Shown piece after piece: positions 1 to 9,401 of a DNA stretch of 64,000 nucleotides; position 1 is the stretch's first letter, and every line of letters begins with the position of its first letter. Source of the stretch: Levilactobacillus fujinensis (GTDB lineage Bacteria > Bacillota > Bacilli > Lactobacillales > Lactobacillaceae). Made by a program: the position numbers and the translations under genes. The notes below the pieces were generated by a model that ran no database searches, was not told the DNA's origin, and was given only the letters and a program-made list of their open reading frames with translations. The stretch spans positions 1 to 64,000 of the forward strand of contig NZ_RHNX01000010.1 of assembly GCF_003946335.1 (NCBI RefSeq), read 5' to 3'.

Positions 1-4
1 GTAC

Positions 5-40
5 AAAAAAGAGGCCCAATTCGTAAATGAATTGAACCTC
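5..40 (-). terminator. hairpin with U-run
   Basis: Inverted repeat GAGG..CAATTC / GAATTG..CCTC. A run of six A on the plus strand at 5-10 becomes a U-run on the minus strand. It lies about 165 nt past the stop of the lectin gene at 205, behind a closer terminator, so it is a second or backup terminator. Confidence 0.5.
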
Positions 41-122
41 CGAAATTCCCTCCATCAACACCGGTTGACAAAGAGCCAAACAAAATAAGTTATACTGCAT
101 CTCTACTTCACCTAAATTCTAC

Positions 123-173
123 AAAAAAGCACCAATGATCAGCGCCTCATCTCTAAGGTGCCACCATTGATGC
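123..173 (-). terminator. terminator of the WxL/lectin gene at 205-2538
   Basis: Read on the minus strand, an imperfect stem of about 16 bp (GCATCAATGG side against the CATTGGTGC side) is followed by six U (plus-strand A 123-128). It lies about 32 nt after the stop codon. Confidence 0.65.
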
Positions 174-204
174 CTGTTACTTTCTATTCTACTGTGGTTA
201 TCGT

Positions 205-2538
205 CTAAGGTGCCAACTCCAGTGTCCAGTCAATCGTCCCCGTGTAGGAGCCGTTGACCGCCCCACCGTTCACATTGAGTAGGATGCCAGAATTACTGGT
301 CCAGTCGCTAGCAATGTTAGTCGAATTAGCCGTGCCATCCGTTGTGTCACTGGAAACAACCGTACCATCATCGCTATTTAAGGTTGTGGTTCCAGCAGCG
401 TTCTTGTAAATCAAGGCCCCATCTAGCTCACTGTCCGGAACGTTATCGTTGTACATACCAGCCGTCTTGGCAGTCACTTTCCAACTACTCCCAGCAATCA
501 ATGAACTGTCCACATCCAGACGCCAAGCACCATTCGATTCATCTCGAGGCACGGTCTGCGTCCCACTGCCGCTCAACGTCGTGGTCTCAAATGTCATTGC
601 CCCGCTGGTATCACCGAAGTCAACGGTTCCCCCAGTCACAGTTGCCGTATCACTGGCACTATAACTGCTCGACTTAGCGCTGACCTGAACTGTAGAACTT
701 CCAGCGAGCACCTTATCAATATTTACGGTAAAATCATACCCACCAGCAGCATTGGCCGTCGTGGATAAATCAATGTCCTTAGCGGCAATGTCAGTCACCG
801 TCCCATCGGGTGCCGTCATAGTCGCTGTGAGTGTCGTGTTACTTCCCGTAACGGTACTATCCGTCGAGGAAACACTTCCCTTGACCGTCGTTGCCGTGTT
901 CGCGTTAGCGGCGATCGTCTTAGGGCTAAGACTGACAGTAAATGGTGACGCTGTAATCTTGAAACTATTAGTTTTTGCACTAGTGATCGCATTATCCCCG
1001 ACAAATGAAGACACCGCTGTGGCGGAAGTTGCGGCCACATTATTGGCCGTCCCCTCAAGGGTAATGACTGCTTGATTGTTGCTACTATTCAGGTTATCCA
1101 CGTTAACATCTAATTTATTATTACTAATATCTGCGGGTGAAAGTGACTTGGTCGCGGTCGTTGAATTCGGGTAGGAGATTTCTGCTTTGTTCCAATTGAT
1201 GTTCGCCGGTAAATTCAGTGAACTCTTAATGTTGGACCAATCTTCTTCGCCGCTCTCATAGTTTAACGTATAGGTCGCCTTCACGGCATCGTTTCCACTG
1301 ACCCCGTATCCCGAAGTAATCGTCGCGTTGTTCTTAGTTTCATCGGTCAACGTTGCGGTGGAATTCACATTAGCTTGACCCGGAACTTGTTCAAAGGCCA
1401 CAACACTGGTTTCACTGTTGGTCCCAGTCGTCCCAGTGAACCCCCAGTAGACGTTGGGATCCGATTCAGAGACATCTAAATTAGAAAGATCGATACTTTC
1501 TCTCGCATACGTATTGTTGTTCTGGGGCTTAGGGGCTCCGGTCGTTGCGTCTTTATCATTGTAGGAATACGTGATGGTCCCCGTATTGCCACCATCAGTG
1601 GGCGCCGTGTAGTCTAACGTAATGTGTTGCCAGTTCCCCAAGGACATGAACCGATCCCCGGAATTATCACGGATCAACCCCCGGTGAGCAAGGCCAAAGT
1701 AATTGTAGGTACCGTAGCTGTATTGCGGGATGTTAAAAATACCACCATATCCGGTAAAGAACTTTCCTGCTTGTGGATAAGCGTAATAAGAGGTGTTCAT
1801 ATCAGGATAATTTGACGCAATGTGTTCCCCTTTAATTGTTTCATTAATATCATCATTACCCGAGCCCGGATTATACCCAATACCATTAAACACCGGATTC
1901 GTACCATCATCATTAGCCGTATATTGACCAATATCAAATGAATTTGGATCCGTTTGGTTCACTATCCAGTTTTTTGCGGGAACTGTTTGGTCAACTCCCG
2001 TATCGAACTCCAGTGCCCAGCTCTTTTGAATCGCTGAATTCTGTAAGTCGGTCGTGGTACTCCCAGCCTTTCGGGGATCCACTCCCCAGACGCCTAACGA
2101 CTCACCGGTTCCGGAAAAGGCGCTATTACTGCTATTCTGAAGAACAAAAGCTATCCCGTCACCAGGGGTTGCCCCATTGGTGCCAATGTACACCCACATT
2201 GATGCTCGCTGGTTTTTGTACATGTTAAATGATTTTCCGTTAGACCAAATGGCACCACCCGTATTCGCCGCACCATCTTGCGTCAGCGAAACACCATCGC
2301 CCTTGCTCCCCGTCAAGATTTGCGCCGCGTTGCTAATCTGACTGGTACCAGAGCCAATCGTATCCGGCTTATTAAAATAACTATTCCCCGCAACCTTAAG
2401 TGATTGTGGTGCTGAATTTAACACGGACTGCGGATCCGTCGTGACGGCTTGCCCCACAACTGTCCCGTGCCACAACCCCCAACTAAAGCTGGCCACAACA
2501 GCTCCAGTAATTGCTAACATCTTATTTCGAAATCTCAT
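205..2538 (-). CDS. secreted L-type lectin / WxL-domain surface protein
   Basis: A 777-residue exported protein likely to bind sugars and to sit non-covalently on the cell wall. Residues 1-30 form a signal peptide (MRFRNK, hydrophobic core, cleavage near VGQA). Residues about 60-395 resemble a bacterial L-type (legume-like) lectin domain, with GDGIAFVLQN, ESLGVWGVD and YWGFTGTTG segments. Next come Ser/Thr/Asn-rich Ig-like stretches. The last 130 residues are a WxL domain with WRLDV and the terminal WTLEL motif. WxL domains are known to bind peptidoglycan. The start has AAGGGAG about 7 nt upstream. It is a paralogue of the next gene (3114-5369) but has its own upstream gap. The sugar ligand is unknown. 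Confidence 0.85.
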   Translation of the reverse strand: MRFRNKMLAITGAVVASFSWGLWHGTVVGQAVTTDPQSVLNSAPQSLKVAGNSYFNKPDTIGSGTSQISNAAQILTGSKGDGVSLTQDGAANTGGAIWSNGKSFNMYKNQRASMWVYIGTNGATPGDGIAFVLQNSSNSAFSGTGESLGVWGVDPRKAGSTTTDLQNSAIQKSWALEFDTGVDQTVPAKNWIVNQTDPNSFDIGQYTANDDGTNPVFNGIGYNPGSGNDDINETIKGEHIASNYPDMNTSYYAYPQAGKFFTGYGGIFNIPQYSYGTYNYFGLAHRGLIRDNSGDRFMSLGNWQHITLDYTAPTDGGNTGTITYSYNDKDATTGAPKPQNNNTYARESIDLSNLDVSESDPNVYWGFTGTTGTNSETSVVAFEQVPGQANVNSTATLTDETKNNATITSGYGVSGNDAVKATYTLNYESGEEDWSNIKSSLNLPANINWNKAEISYPNSTTATKSLSPADISNNKLDVNVDNLNSSNNQAVITLEGTANNVAATSATAVSSFVGDNAITSAKTNSFKITASPFTVSLSPKTIAANANTATTVKGSVSSTDSTVTGSNTTLTATMTAPDGTVTDIAAKDIDLSTTANAAGGYDFTVNIDKVLAGSSTVQVSAKSSSYSASDTATVTGGTVDFGDTSGAMTFETTTLSGSGTQTVPRDESNGAWRLDVDSSLIAGSSWKVTAKTAGMYNDNVPDSELDGALIYKNAAGTTTLNSDDGTVVSSDTTDGTANSTNIASDWTSNSGILLNVNGGAVNGSYTGTIDWTLELAP

Positions 2539-3113
2539 AAAAAAGCTCCCTTCGCCCGACCCTCATCAGGCAAAAAAACATCCGGTGCACGCCCTAGTCT
2601 ACTCGTGTCCTTTTTACTGCTATCACTCAACTTATGACCCGATTACTATCTTACCAGTTAATGTATTTGTGAAAAAATGCTATTTACATCTTATCGTGAC
2701 TGGTACTACCGGTGAACTTACTTAACTGCGGCTAACCATGTCCTTCACTAAAGCTTATCACTAAATATAGTATACCATCAGAACCAAAAAGGTAAAGGTC
2801 AAAAATTAATTTAATCATAGTTGATTATTATCCTATTTATACAGCTGGTTCCTTTAGTAGCAATACTTACGACAGATTTATCGTCTGATTACGAAATCCA
2901 AAAGAAGCGCACTAACTTCCGAATGGTCCTAGCCATACCAGTAAAAGTGTAACCGGAATTTTAAGTCCTGGTTTTCCTTGCATCAGGCAATCAATCTCGA
3001 AAAAAGCGTCTTCGCCTATGTGCCTCCCAATTAGTCACCACAAAAATAACTGCTACAGCTAGTCGTTGTCGACCAGATATAGCAGCTACTTTCAAACGTA
3101 TTCAACTCATTGT
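2539..3113. other. intergenic region between the two lectin/WxL genes
   Basis: No convincing reading frame. It holds the leader and presumably the promoter of the 205-2538 gene. Just upstream of its ribosome-binding site is a small hairpin CCTGATG/CATCAGG followed by a C/T-rich stretch. At the far end is the terminator of the 3114 gene. No clear -35/-10 pair was found. Confidence 0.5.
3043..3087 (-). terminator. terminator of the 3114-5369 gene
   Basis: Stem CTGCTA..GTCG / CGAC..TAGCAG at 3051-3086, with a plus-strand A-run at 3043-3047 giving U on the minus strand. It begins about 27 nt after the stop. Confidence 0.6.
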
Positions 3114-5369
3114 TTATCCTGGTGCGTTCTCCAGTCCCCACTGAATTGTGCCCGTGTAGGTCCCAGCAACGGCCCCACTGCTAACATCCAGCAAGAGGCC
3201 AGAATCGTCGCTCCACTGACTAGTCGCATTAAACGAATCATCATCACTGGTGGTCGTCCGTTTAGCCACAACTTCGGTCGATGATCCCAGCACAACCGGC
3301 GTCGCGTCTGCCGAGGATTTGTAGACCAAATTCATCGTCGTCGCGGGCAGATTACTGGCCTGCAACGGCGCAGACATTTGCGCCGTCAACTGCCAGCTAG
3401 ACCCCGTACCACGTTGATCATCAACATTAATTTGCCACGGTCCGTCTCGCGGAACTAACATATGAGAACCGGTCAAGTCGGCCGTGTATGATACATTATC
3501 GTCAACGTTACCAAATGCTAATGGCCCGCTGACGGTAATATCCGAAATGAGATCATCAGTTGTATAGCCATCGTAGCTTAGGAGATGCAATAGCAATTCG
3601 TTTTTCCCGTGTTGCAATTTAGCCGCGGGCACCGTGTACGAGAACGTTCCCGTGTAGCCACTCGTTGTATTTCCAGAAACAGAACTAGGATCGATAGTCA
3701 TATCATCGATTGGCAAGCCATTCAAACTCCCTTGCAAGGTGAACCCGCCACTAGTGATCGGCGACCCTGATAGCTTAAATTGTCCCTTAACGGTCACATC
3801 CTGATTAGGCTCAGTCATAATCGAATCGTAGCTTTCACCAGCGAGCCACCCAATTCTAAATTGCGTCGTGGCTTTGTACACTGTATAGGGCACCATATCT
3901 GCCGTCGCAACCCCGTAAGTTCCCACAAACTTACTCGTGGTACCGCTAATGGTAGCCGTCGAGCTTGTCGGGTTGTCTTGCCGACCATAAATTGTAATGT
4001 CCGCTGTCTTATTTTTGTTGTCCAAAGCCTCACTCAGCGCAAAATTCAACTCTTGCGCACTCTGAGCCGAAGCAAGATCAATCGTCTGCGTCGTCCCATT
4101 CGCATAAGTCACCACACCAGACTTGGGGACAAAACCACTAGGCATACTAATCTTGGCTTTGGGTTGCCACTCACTCCGTCCGGAATTATACGTTAAATTA
4201 TAGTCCAGACGCAAGCGGCTCCCACCCATGATGATTTGGCCATTGGTCACGGCACTGTTGTCCGCCTGGTTATGAATACTAGTAGATGCATCGGCATCCA
4301 CTAAACCAGGAATTTGTTCGAAGACCACCAGGTTATTTTCGGCATAGGCCCCTGTCGATCCAGTAAAGCCCCAATAGGCGTGGCCCGTTCCATCGTCAAC
4401 CGTCGTTGGATCTAATTCATAATGATTCGACTGCTGAACGTCTGACGTCGTTGCCTCTCCCGTATTGGGATCCTTATCGTTGATTGTGTATACCACGTCA
4501 CCCTTACCACCACTCGTTGTAGGCGGTGTGTACTGCACGGTTAGATGATGCCAAGCCCCATTAGTCAACCAACTTCCACTATTTGCAATGGGACCATTAT
4601 GATTCATTTTGGTAAAATACGTGACGCTATCATATTTTGTCAGTTTACGATAGTAAGTTGCACCCTGCCCGGTCGCCGCCGGATAGGCAGCCGCAATATG
4701 CTGTTTTCCAGTAATCACAGCATCGTTTCCAGAAGTATTTTGATTGCCAGTTCCCAAATCAAAGCTAGTGGCAGCCTTGGCCTGATCAACAGTGACACTC
4801 GAGCTCGTATTAGGAAACGTATCAAATTCCAACGCCCAGCTCTTCTGAATAGCTTGTGCACCGACTAAGGTCGGGTAATAATTCGAAACATCATCGGGGA
4901 AACCCCAGACCCCCATTGTTTCCTGTCCTCGAGGGTTGCCATCTTTATCAACTGAGGTCGCGTTTGCACCCTGATTTTGAATCACAAAGGCCATACCATC
5001 GCCCATTTTACCCACAGCGCCATTGCCGAAATACATCCACATTGAGGCTTTCTGTTTCTGGTTTAAATCAAAGTAAAAATCATCTTTTTTTGCCCAGATC
5101 GTTCCCAATTGTCCAACGTCATTTGTTAACTGCACGGCCTGAGTATTGTTTGAATTCAACGGTGTCACGTCCGCTGAATTAGTCATTGTAGCATTATTAA
5201 ATGATGGTACATTAAAATACTGCTCAATGGGCAAGCCTTGTGGCATTGACGCCTTTGCACTTGCAAGGTCGGCATCTGCCGCCGCATCCGCATGACCAAT
5301 CAGTGGCTGGCCCAATCCCAAAATTGCAAACGCGCTGACCAATGCGACTAATAATCGCTTACATTTCAT
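3114..5369 (-). CDS. secreted L-type lectin / WxL-domain surface protein (paralogue)
   Basis: About 751 residues when started at the ATG at 5369. GAGGGGAG sits 8 nt upstream and the signal peptide then starts cleanly (MKCKRLL, hydrophobic core, GHADA). An in-frame start at 5420 would put 17 charged residues before it and is less likely. Residues about 40-370 are an L-type lectin-like domain (KMGDGMAFVIQN, ETMGVWGF, YWGFTGSTG). The middle is Ig-like. The C-terminus is a WxL domain (WQINV, WQLTA and terminal WGLEN). It is clearly paralogous to the 205-2538 product. It is separated from the csc genes upstream by about 790 bp, so it probably has its own promoter. Role inferred: wall-associated glycan binding or adhesion. 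Confidence 0.85.
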   Translation of the reverse strand: MKCKRLLVALVSAFAILGLGQPLIGHADAAADADLASAKASMPQGLPIEQYFNVPSFNNATMTNSADVTPLNSNNTQAVQLTNDVGQLGTIWAKKDDFYFDLNQKQKASMWMYFGNGAVGKMGDGMAFVIQNQGANATSVDKDGNPRGQETMGVWGFPDDVSNYYPTLVGAQAIQKSWALEFDTFPNTSSSVTVDQAKAATSFDLGTGNQNTSGNDAVITGKQHIAAAYPAATGQGATYYRKLTKYDSVTYFTKMNHNGPIANSGSWLTNGAWHHLTVQYTPPTTSGGKGDVVYTINDKDPNTGEATTSDVQQSNHYELDPTTVDDGTGHAYWGFTGSTGAYAENNLVVFEQIPGLVDADASTSIHNQADNSAVTNGQIIMGGSRLRLDYNLTYNSGRSEWQPKAKISMPSGFVPKSGVVTYANGTTQTIDLASAQSAQELNFALSEALDNKNKTADITIYGRQDNPTSSTATISGTTSKFVGTYGVATADMVPYTVYKATTQFRIGWLAGESYDSIMTEPNQDVTVKGQFKLSGSPITSGGFTLQGSLNGLPIDDMTIDPSSVSGNTTSGYTGTFSYTVPAAKLQHGKNELLLHLLSYDGYTTDDLISDITVSGPLAFGNVDDNVSYTADLTGSHMLVPRDGPWQINVDDQRGTGSSWQLTAQMSAPLQASNLPATTMNLVYKSSADATPVVLGSSTEVVAKRTTTSDDDSFNATSQWSDDSGLLLDVSSGAVAGTYTGTIQWGLENAPG

Positions 5370-5953
5370 GGGCGATTTCTCCCCTCTATCTTTGACTTCC
5401 GTAATCGCCCCCAAGAACAACGGCCAATGTGCGCATTGTTTTATGGGTAAAATTAAATAGCATAACCACTAAACCCACGTCAGCAGTTCACATTGACTGT
5501 AAATTCACAATCGGGTGACACATTTTTAACAGAATTAGGTGTCATTTTAGACGTTACAATTAGTCATTTATGTGGAATGCGTCATTTAAGCCCATTTCCA
5601 CCCGTAATCAGATGCTAGTCCCTAGTTCTAGGCTATCTGCCTAACCCCATTATACGGTATAAAGGCGAATAATCAAAGCTGTTCATGTCTAAAACTCGCA
5701 ATTAATTCCATAAACACTTTAAACGAAGAATGGTTAGCTAGTTGTGTAAATATACTAACTTGTGAGCAATTCCAATCACCCTTAAAACTTAACTTTGTAG
5801 GACAATTTTTTAACCTCAAAATAAATTTAGTGGTGTCTTGCCCCCTAATTAACCCGTAAACGTTCTTTATATAACCTTTTATGTTTGTAACTTTACCTGC
5901 CTAACTTAGCTCTTGTCACATTCGCATGACTCGAACGTGTCCATTGGCCCTGT

Positions 5954-6070
5954 GTTTGGCTGGAAGCGTTCCCCAATCCCTGGCGGCCGGAGTGCGGCTG
6001 TTTTCACTAATTTAGCTGTGACAATTCCTACTATCGCAAGAGTAACGCAAACATTTTGGCTTTCAACCTT
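5954..6070 (+). repeat. interspersed repeat, right-end fragment
   Basis: Matches the right half of the 27667 and 42310 elements: the GGCTGGAAGCGTTCCCC block, the CACTAATTTAGC block, the CGCAAGAGTAACGCAAACATTTT block, then the terminal repeat CTTTCAACCTT. The left half is missing. Confidence 0.75.
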
Positions 6071-6084
6071 TCGCTTGGCATAGT

Positions 6085-6139
6085 AAAAAACGTCACGGTG
6101 AATGAATCCGACAGTTAGTCGTTTCCGTCCACCATGACG
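6085..6139 (-). terminator. terminator of the DUF916 gene
   Basis: Stem CGTCACGGTG (6091-6100) / CACCATGACG (6130-6139), with plus-strand A 6085-6090 giving a U-run on the minus strand. It begins 24 nt after the stop. Confidence 0.7.
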
Positions 6140-6162
6140 CTTCAGTATGCCAATTTATTTAG

Positions 6163-7218
6163 TTATTTTTCATCACTATCATCGTCATCGTAGTACTCAT
6201 CGTCATCTCGGCGACGCTTCCACAAGAGGTAAATAATGATTGCGATCAACAAGAGAATCAAGATACCACCAGCAACGAACCACCAGAAGTAATTCTTTTG
6301 TTGTGGCGTATTAATTTTGTTCTTTAACGAATTGATCTGTGCTTGCGTGATACTAAAGTTCTTAACAAAGTGCCAAGTATACCCACCCTTGGCAGAAGCA
6401 TCCAAAGTTAACGTGTAATCTCCCGCTGCAAGTTTGGTGTCCCCCCAAGGAATTGAGTAGTTAAAGTTACTATTAGGTGCCATCGCCATGTTTGCTTTTT
6501 CATTGCTCAGGACAGTCTTACTTTCACCTTGTTTCGTCACTTTAGCCTTAATCTTTAGGTTCGACATAATTCCGGGTTCTGGGTTTTGTAAGTTAGCTTG
6601 AACTTGGTTATAGGCGTTAATCTGGCCGGCCTTAACCGTATTCAGCTTCATGTTAGGCCCAACGTACGCACTACTTTCACGTAAGCGAACACCGATAACA
6701 TATGCGAACTGGTTTTTAATATTAACACCCTTTGAACTGTTACCCTTGGTAGAGCCCATCTTCTTAACGAAGACACCACCTAAGATCATTCCTTTTATTT
6801 TATCGGCCGGCATCTTATATGTAACGTAAACTACCTTTTTACTCTTAGCAGGAATCGTTACCTTTTGCGAACGCGATCCAATAAAAATATCACTAATCCC
6901 AATTTTTAATGAGCTATCTTTTTTAGGATTATGGTTACTGTAATCAATGACCCCATTATCATTCGTAATCGATTGGTTAACGCCATACTGGAAAGTCGCT
7001 TTCTTTTTTCCTGAGTTAGCGATAATAATTCCCAGCTTTTGCTTCTGATTTGGCTTAACCCGTAACGCAAAATAGGTTACGGATTTATCATCCTGATTTT
7101 TAGGCAATTGCGCTGCAACGGAAAATCCTACCCCGTCCGCATGAGCGACAGCTTGCCCCCATGAACCAAAGACAAATATAGCCCCCAACAACATTAATAT
7201 TCGCAAATATCGTTTCAT
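6163..7218 (-). CDS. cscA: WxL-associated membrane protein, DUF916 + DUF3324 (CscA-like)
   Basis: 351 residues. A signal peptide (1-27, ending VAHA) is followed by a DUF916-type beta domain (about 30-150, LRVKPNQKQKLGIIIANSGKK), a DUF3324-type domain (about 155-290), a transmembrane helix near 316-337 (WWFVAGGILILLLIAIIIYLL) and a charged tail of Lys/Arg then Asp/Glu. DUF916 and DUF3324 proteins accompany WxL proteins and are thought to hold them, with peptidoglycan- and WxL-binding faces. It is the last gene of the run 9151 to 6163, 86 bp after the preceding WxL gene. The symbol follows the csc clusters of lactobacilli and rests on architecture only. Confidence 0.85.
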   Translation of the reverse strand: MKRYLRILMLLGAIFVFGSWGQAVAHADGVGFSVAAQLPKNQDDKSVTYFALRVKPNQKQKLGIIIANSGKKKATFQYGVNQSITNDNGVIDYSNHNPKKDSSLKIGISDIFIGSRSQKVTIPAKSKKVVYVTYKMPADKIKGMILGGVFVKKMGSTKGNSSKGVNIKNQFAYVIGVRLRESSAYVGPNMKLNTVKAGQINAYNQVQANLQNPEPGIMSNLKIKAKVTKQGESKTVLSNEKANMAMAPNSNFNYSIPWGDTKLAAGDYTLTLDASAKGGYTWHFVKNFSITQAQINSLKNKINTPQQKNYFWWFVAGGILILLLIAIIIYLLWKRRRDDDEYYDDDDSDEK

Positions 7219-7304
7219 GGTTCCAGCCTCCGACTTCTCACATAATACCTACATTATACCAAAAATAGCGATGACTGTCGTCACCGCTATCATCTAAATA
7301 TTCC

Positions 7305-7985
7305 TTATTGTGGTGTATCCGACAACAACCATGATAGTGTGCCGCGATACGTTTGCTGCTGTGTAACAGCAGCACTCATCACAAGTAACTTAGTAGGCGC
7401 ACTTGCATCGTAATTTAAGTTCATAATCCAAGTACCCATACCAGCATTCTTGCCAGCCCTACCAATTAATGAATAGCTTCCAATTGGCAGTAATTGGGTT
7501 GATGTCGCAACGACGCTAGGTGTTCCACTAACATTTTTTCCTGAAGGAATAAACCTCGCCGCACCTAATTCGATACTCGCTTGAGAAATGGCTGTTGAAT
7601 CCTTATCACCCACTAGGGCACTCGGCTTCACTTGCAATTGCCAGCCAGCACCGGTTGACCTTCTATCACTAATTTGAACGAAAGCCTTTGTGTTAGTGGC
7701 ATTTGAAACTATCTGAGTGCCACTAATTCCCTGCTGAACAAAGTTTAAATTAGAAACGTAATCCAAAGTCAATTTACCTGTGGAATCTGTTCCCTCACCC
7801 GGAAATTCATTGCCCGATCCATTTGGATCTTTCGGATCAACGGGTGAAGTGTCTTCATTGGGATTAAGTGTGGCTTCCGCATGTGAAGTTCTCGCACCCG
7901 AATCAGTGGACTGCGCAAGCGCGGTACCCGTAATACCAGTTCCCAGAGCTAGCGAAGCTACTATCAATAACAGATATCTAGTCAC
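7305..7985 (-). CDS. WxL-domain surface protein
   Basis: 226 residues, GTG start with a G-rich ribosome-binding site about 7 nt upstream. Signal peptide 1-24 (ending TALAQ), a Pro/Asp/Asn-rich linker (about 35-70), then a WxL domain. It begins LTLDYVSNLNF, has WQLQV in the first WxL position, and ends GTLSWLLSDTP. The final motif is W-L-L, the normal spacing. Composition and layout match small WxL proteins of csc clusters (CscB type). It lies between another WxL gene and the DUF916 gene and is probably cotranscribed with both. Confidence 0.85.
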   Translation of the reverse strand: MTRYLLLIVASLALGTGITGTALAQSTDSGARTSHAEATLNPNEDTSPVDPKDPNGSGNEFPGEGTDSTGKLTLDYVSNLNFVQQGISGTQIVSNATNTKAFVQISDRRSTGAGWQLQVKPSALVGDKDSTAISQASIELGAARFIPSGKNVSGTPSVVATSTQLLPIGSYSLIGRAGKNAGMGTWIMNLNYDASAPTKLLVMSAAVTQQQTYRGTLSWLLSDTPQ

Positions 7986-8016
7986 TGCGCAACCCCCCTT
8001 GCTTTAATTTAAAAGC

Positions 8017-8724
8017 TTAGGCCACTGTGTTAGTTGGGGCGTTAGTTAATTGCCAGTTCAGGTTAGCGGTGTAAACACCAGCAACAGTTTGTGAAGGGAT
8101 GCTGATCGTGGCATTTGTGAATGCTTCGTTCCAAGTTCCCATACCATCGCCTGCAGCAGCGGACATAACAGTTTGAACACCATTAGCAGCCCCACCATTA
8201 AGTTTTACAACTTGGGTTGTAGGAGCGCCCGTCGTACTGTCAACGGTTGTCCCATCAGCACCTACGTTGGTAGAAGTCAATGCCCCTGGATTTAAGACCA
8301 TTTGTGCACCGGTCAGTTGATGCGTTTTGCCAGCATCCTTCATCGCATCGGCAGTGGATACTTGAACGATCCAGCCGGTACTGAACCCAGCATTCTTAAC
8401 TTGTACAGGGTTATCGATGCTGCCTTGCACCCCAGTAGCATTACCATCTTTATCAGTTCCTGCTGGAACCTTGCTAGTGTCCAAAGTTAAGTCAGAACTA
8501 GCATCCAAAGTTGCAGTCCCAAAGTCGATATTTGGAACAGTAACTAATTTGATACCACCAGCATCACCAGGGTCAGTCGTGTCAGGCTTTGGCGTGTTCA
8601 AAGTTGCAGTAGCCGTCGTGTCTTTCCCAGTACTGGTAGTTGCGGCGTTAGCAGTTACAGTCGTGAATCCAAATCCAGCAACGAGTGCAGCAGTAGCAAG
8701 TAATTGTAAAGTTTTCTTAGTCAT
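8017..8724 (-). CDS. WxL-domain surface protein
   Basis: About 235 residues from the ATG at 8724, which has AGGGAG upstream and opens a typical signal peptide (MTKKTLQLLATAAL, ending ANA). An in-frame start at 8772 would sit well inside the previous gene. After a Thr/Asp/Pro linker the WxL domain shows VPNIDFGTATL, WIVQV and the terminal WQLTN. The start overlaps the end of the LPQTSE gene by 8 bp, so translation is probably coupled. With the 7305 and 6163 genes it forms the WxL core of the cluster. Confidence 0.87.
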   Translation of the reverse strand: MTKKTLQLLATAALVAGFGFTTVTANAATTSTGKDTTATATLNTPKPDTTDPGDAGGIKLVTVPNIDFGTATLDASSDLTLDTSKVPAGTDKDGNATGVQGSIDNPVQVKNAGFSTGWIVQVSTADAMKDAGKTHQLTGAQMVLNPGALTSTNVGADGTTVDSTTGAPTTQVVKLNGGAANGVQTVMSAAAGDGMGTWNEAFTNATISIPSQTVAGVYTANLNWQLTNAPTNTVA

Positions 8725-9151
8725 GATATTTATCTCCCTCAACTTGATTGTCCTTGTCTTTTCTTCTACCAATTAAAATCCCTATCCAAACGAACAACAT
8801 TAGGATGATACCCGCCATGGCCCCTAGGCCTGCGCGTTCCTCAGAAGTTTGAGGTAAGCGTCCGGTCAAACCTTGGCTTGTAGCTGGCGTTCCTTTGTCA
8901 GCACTCTGACTGACGGTAGCCCCCGAACCCGAATTGCTCACGTTCGTTGGTATCGTCGTTCCGCTGTTAGAGCCCTCATTCACGAGGTCCCCGTCGTTAC
9001 CCGATTCCAATGTTCCGGAAGTGGATGACTTTGGCGGTGTTAACTCTACCGTATAAGTTGATTGCTGGACATCGGCCCGAACGGCCATTGGAAATCCCCA
9101 ACCGACGATTAGCAGGCTCAGTATCAGCAATCCTATTTTTCTAAATCGCAT
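8717..9151 (-). CDS. cscD: small LPQTxE sortase-anchored surface protein (CscD-like)
   Basis: 144 residues. Signal peptide 1-26 (ending VRADV), a Ser/Thr/Gly-rich stalk (27-98), sorting signal LPQTSE near 99-104, a hydrophobic helix (about 109-129) and a positive tail (GRRKDKD). LPQTxE is the usual sortase A substrate form in the L. plantarum/brevis groups. It is the first gene of the csc run and lies beside a class A sortase gene (9680-10408). This fits CscD proteins, which are short and carry the only covalent wall anchor of the complex. The symbol is by analogy. Confidence 0.85.
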   Translation of the reverse strand: MRFRKIGLLILSLLIVGWGFPMAVRADVQQSTYTVELTPPKSSTSGTLESGNDGDLVNEGSNSGTTIPTNVSNSGSGATVSQSADKGTPATSQGLTGRLPQTSEERAGLGAMAGIILMLFVWIGILIGRRKDKDNQVEGDKYHD

Positions 9152-9262
9152 CGCTGTCCCATCCTCACATCCTTGATCCTTGTAGCCTCTTCAACTTGCA
9201 ACGTACCATTTTCATGGTGTTTGTTTGAATCATCTGATGACCTCTCATCTGATTACATTGTT

Positions 9263-9291
9263 ATAGTACCACGCATTTTGAGTTCTGTCCA
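9263..9291 (-). promoter_or_regulatory. putative promoter of the csc operon
   Basis: On the minus strand: -35 TGGACA (9286-9291), 17-nt spacer, extended -10 TGGTACTAT with TACTAT at 9263-9268. It leaves a leader of about 105 nt before the ATG at 9151. Confidence 0.55.
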
Positions 9292-9349
9292 CAATTAATC
9301 ATGTGTGGTACAAAACGCGTCCTGTAGAATTCTTTTATCCCATCAATAT

Positions 9350-9401
9350 CGTTTTATAGTATAAACGTCATTACAGTTAAAACGTTATTATATCAACGTT
9401 T
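9350..9401. promoter_or_regulatory. two adjacent AAACG palindromes upstream of the csc promoter
   Basis: Perfect inverted repeat AAACGTT-N8-AACGTTT at 9380-9401, and an adjacent near-palindrome CGTTTTATAGTATAAACG at 9350-9367. They lie about 60-110 bp upstream of the csc -35 box, as activator sites often do. The regulator is unknown. Confidence 0.4.

Larger units (their letters stand above)
5370..6162. other. intergenic region upstream of the second lectin gene
   Basis: AT-rich, no gene seen. Three direct copies of GTCATTT(A/T) start at 5541, 5563 and 5581 and could be regulator sites for the gene at 5369. The right part carries a partial interspersed repeat (5954-6070) and the terminator of the DUF916 gene. 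Confidence 0.5.
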
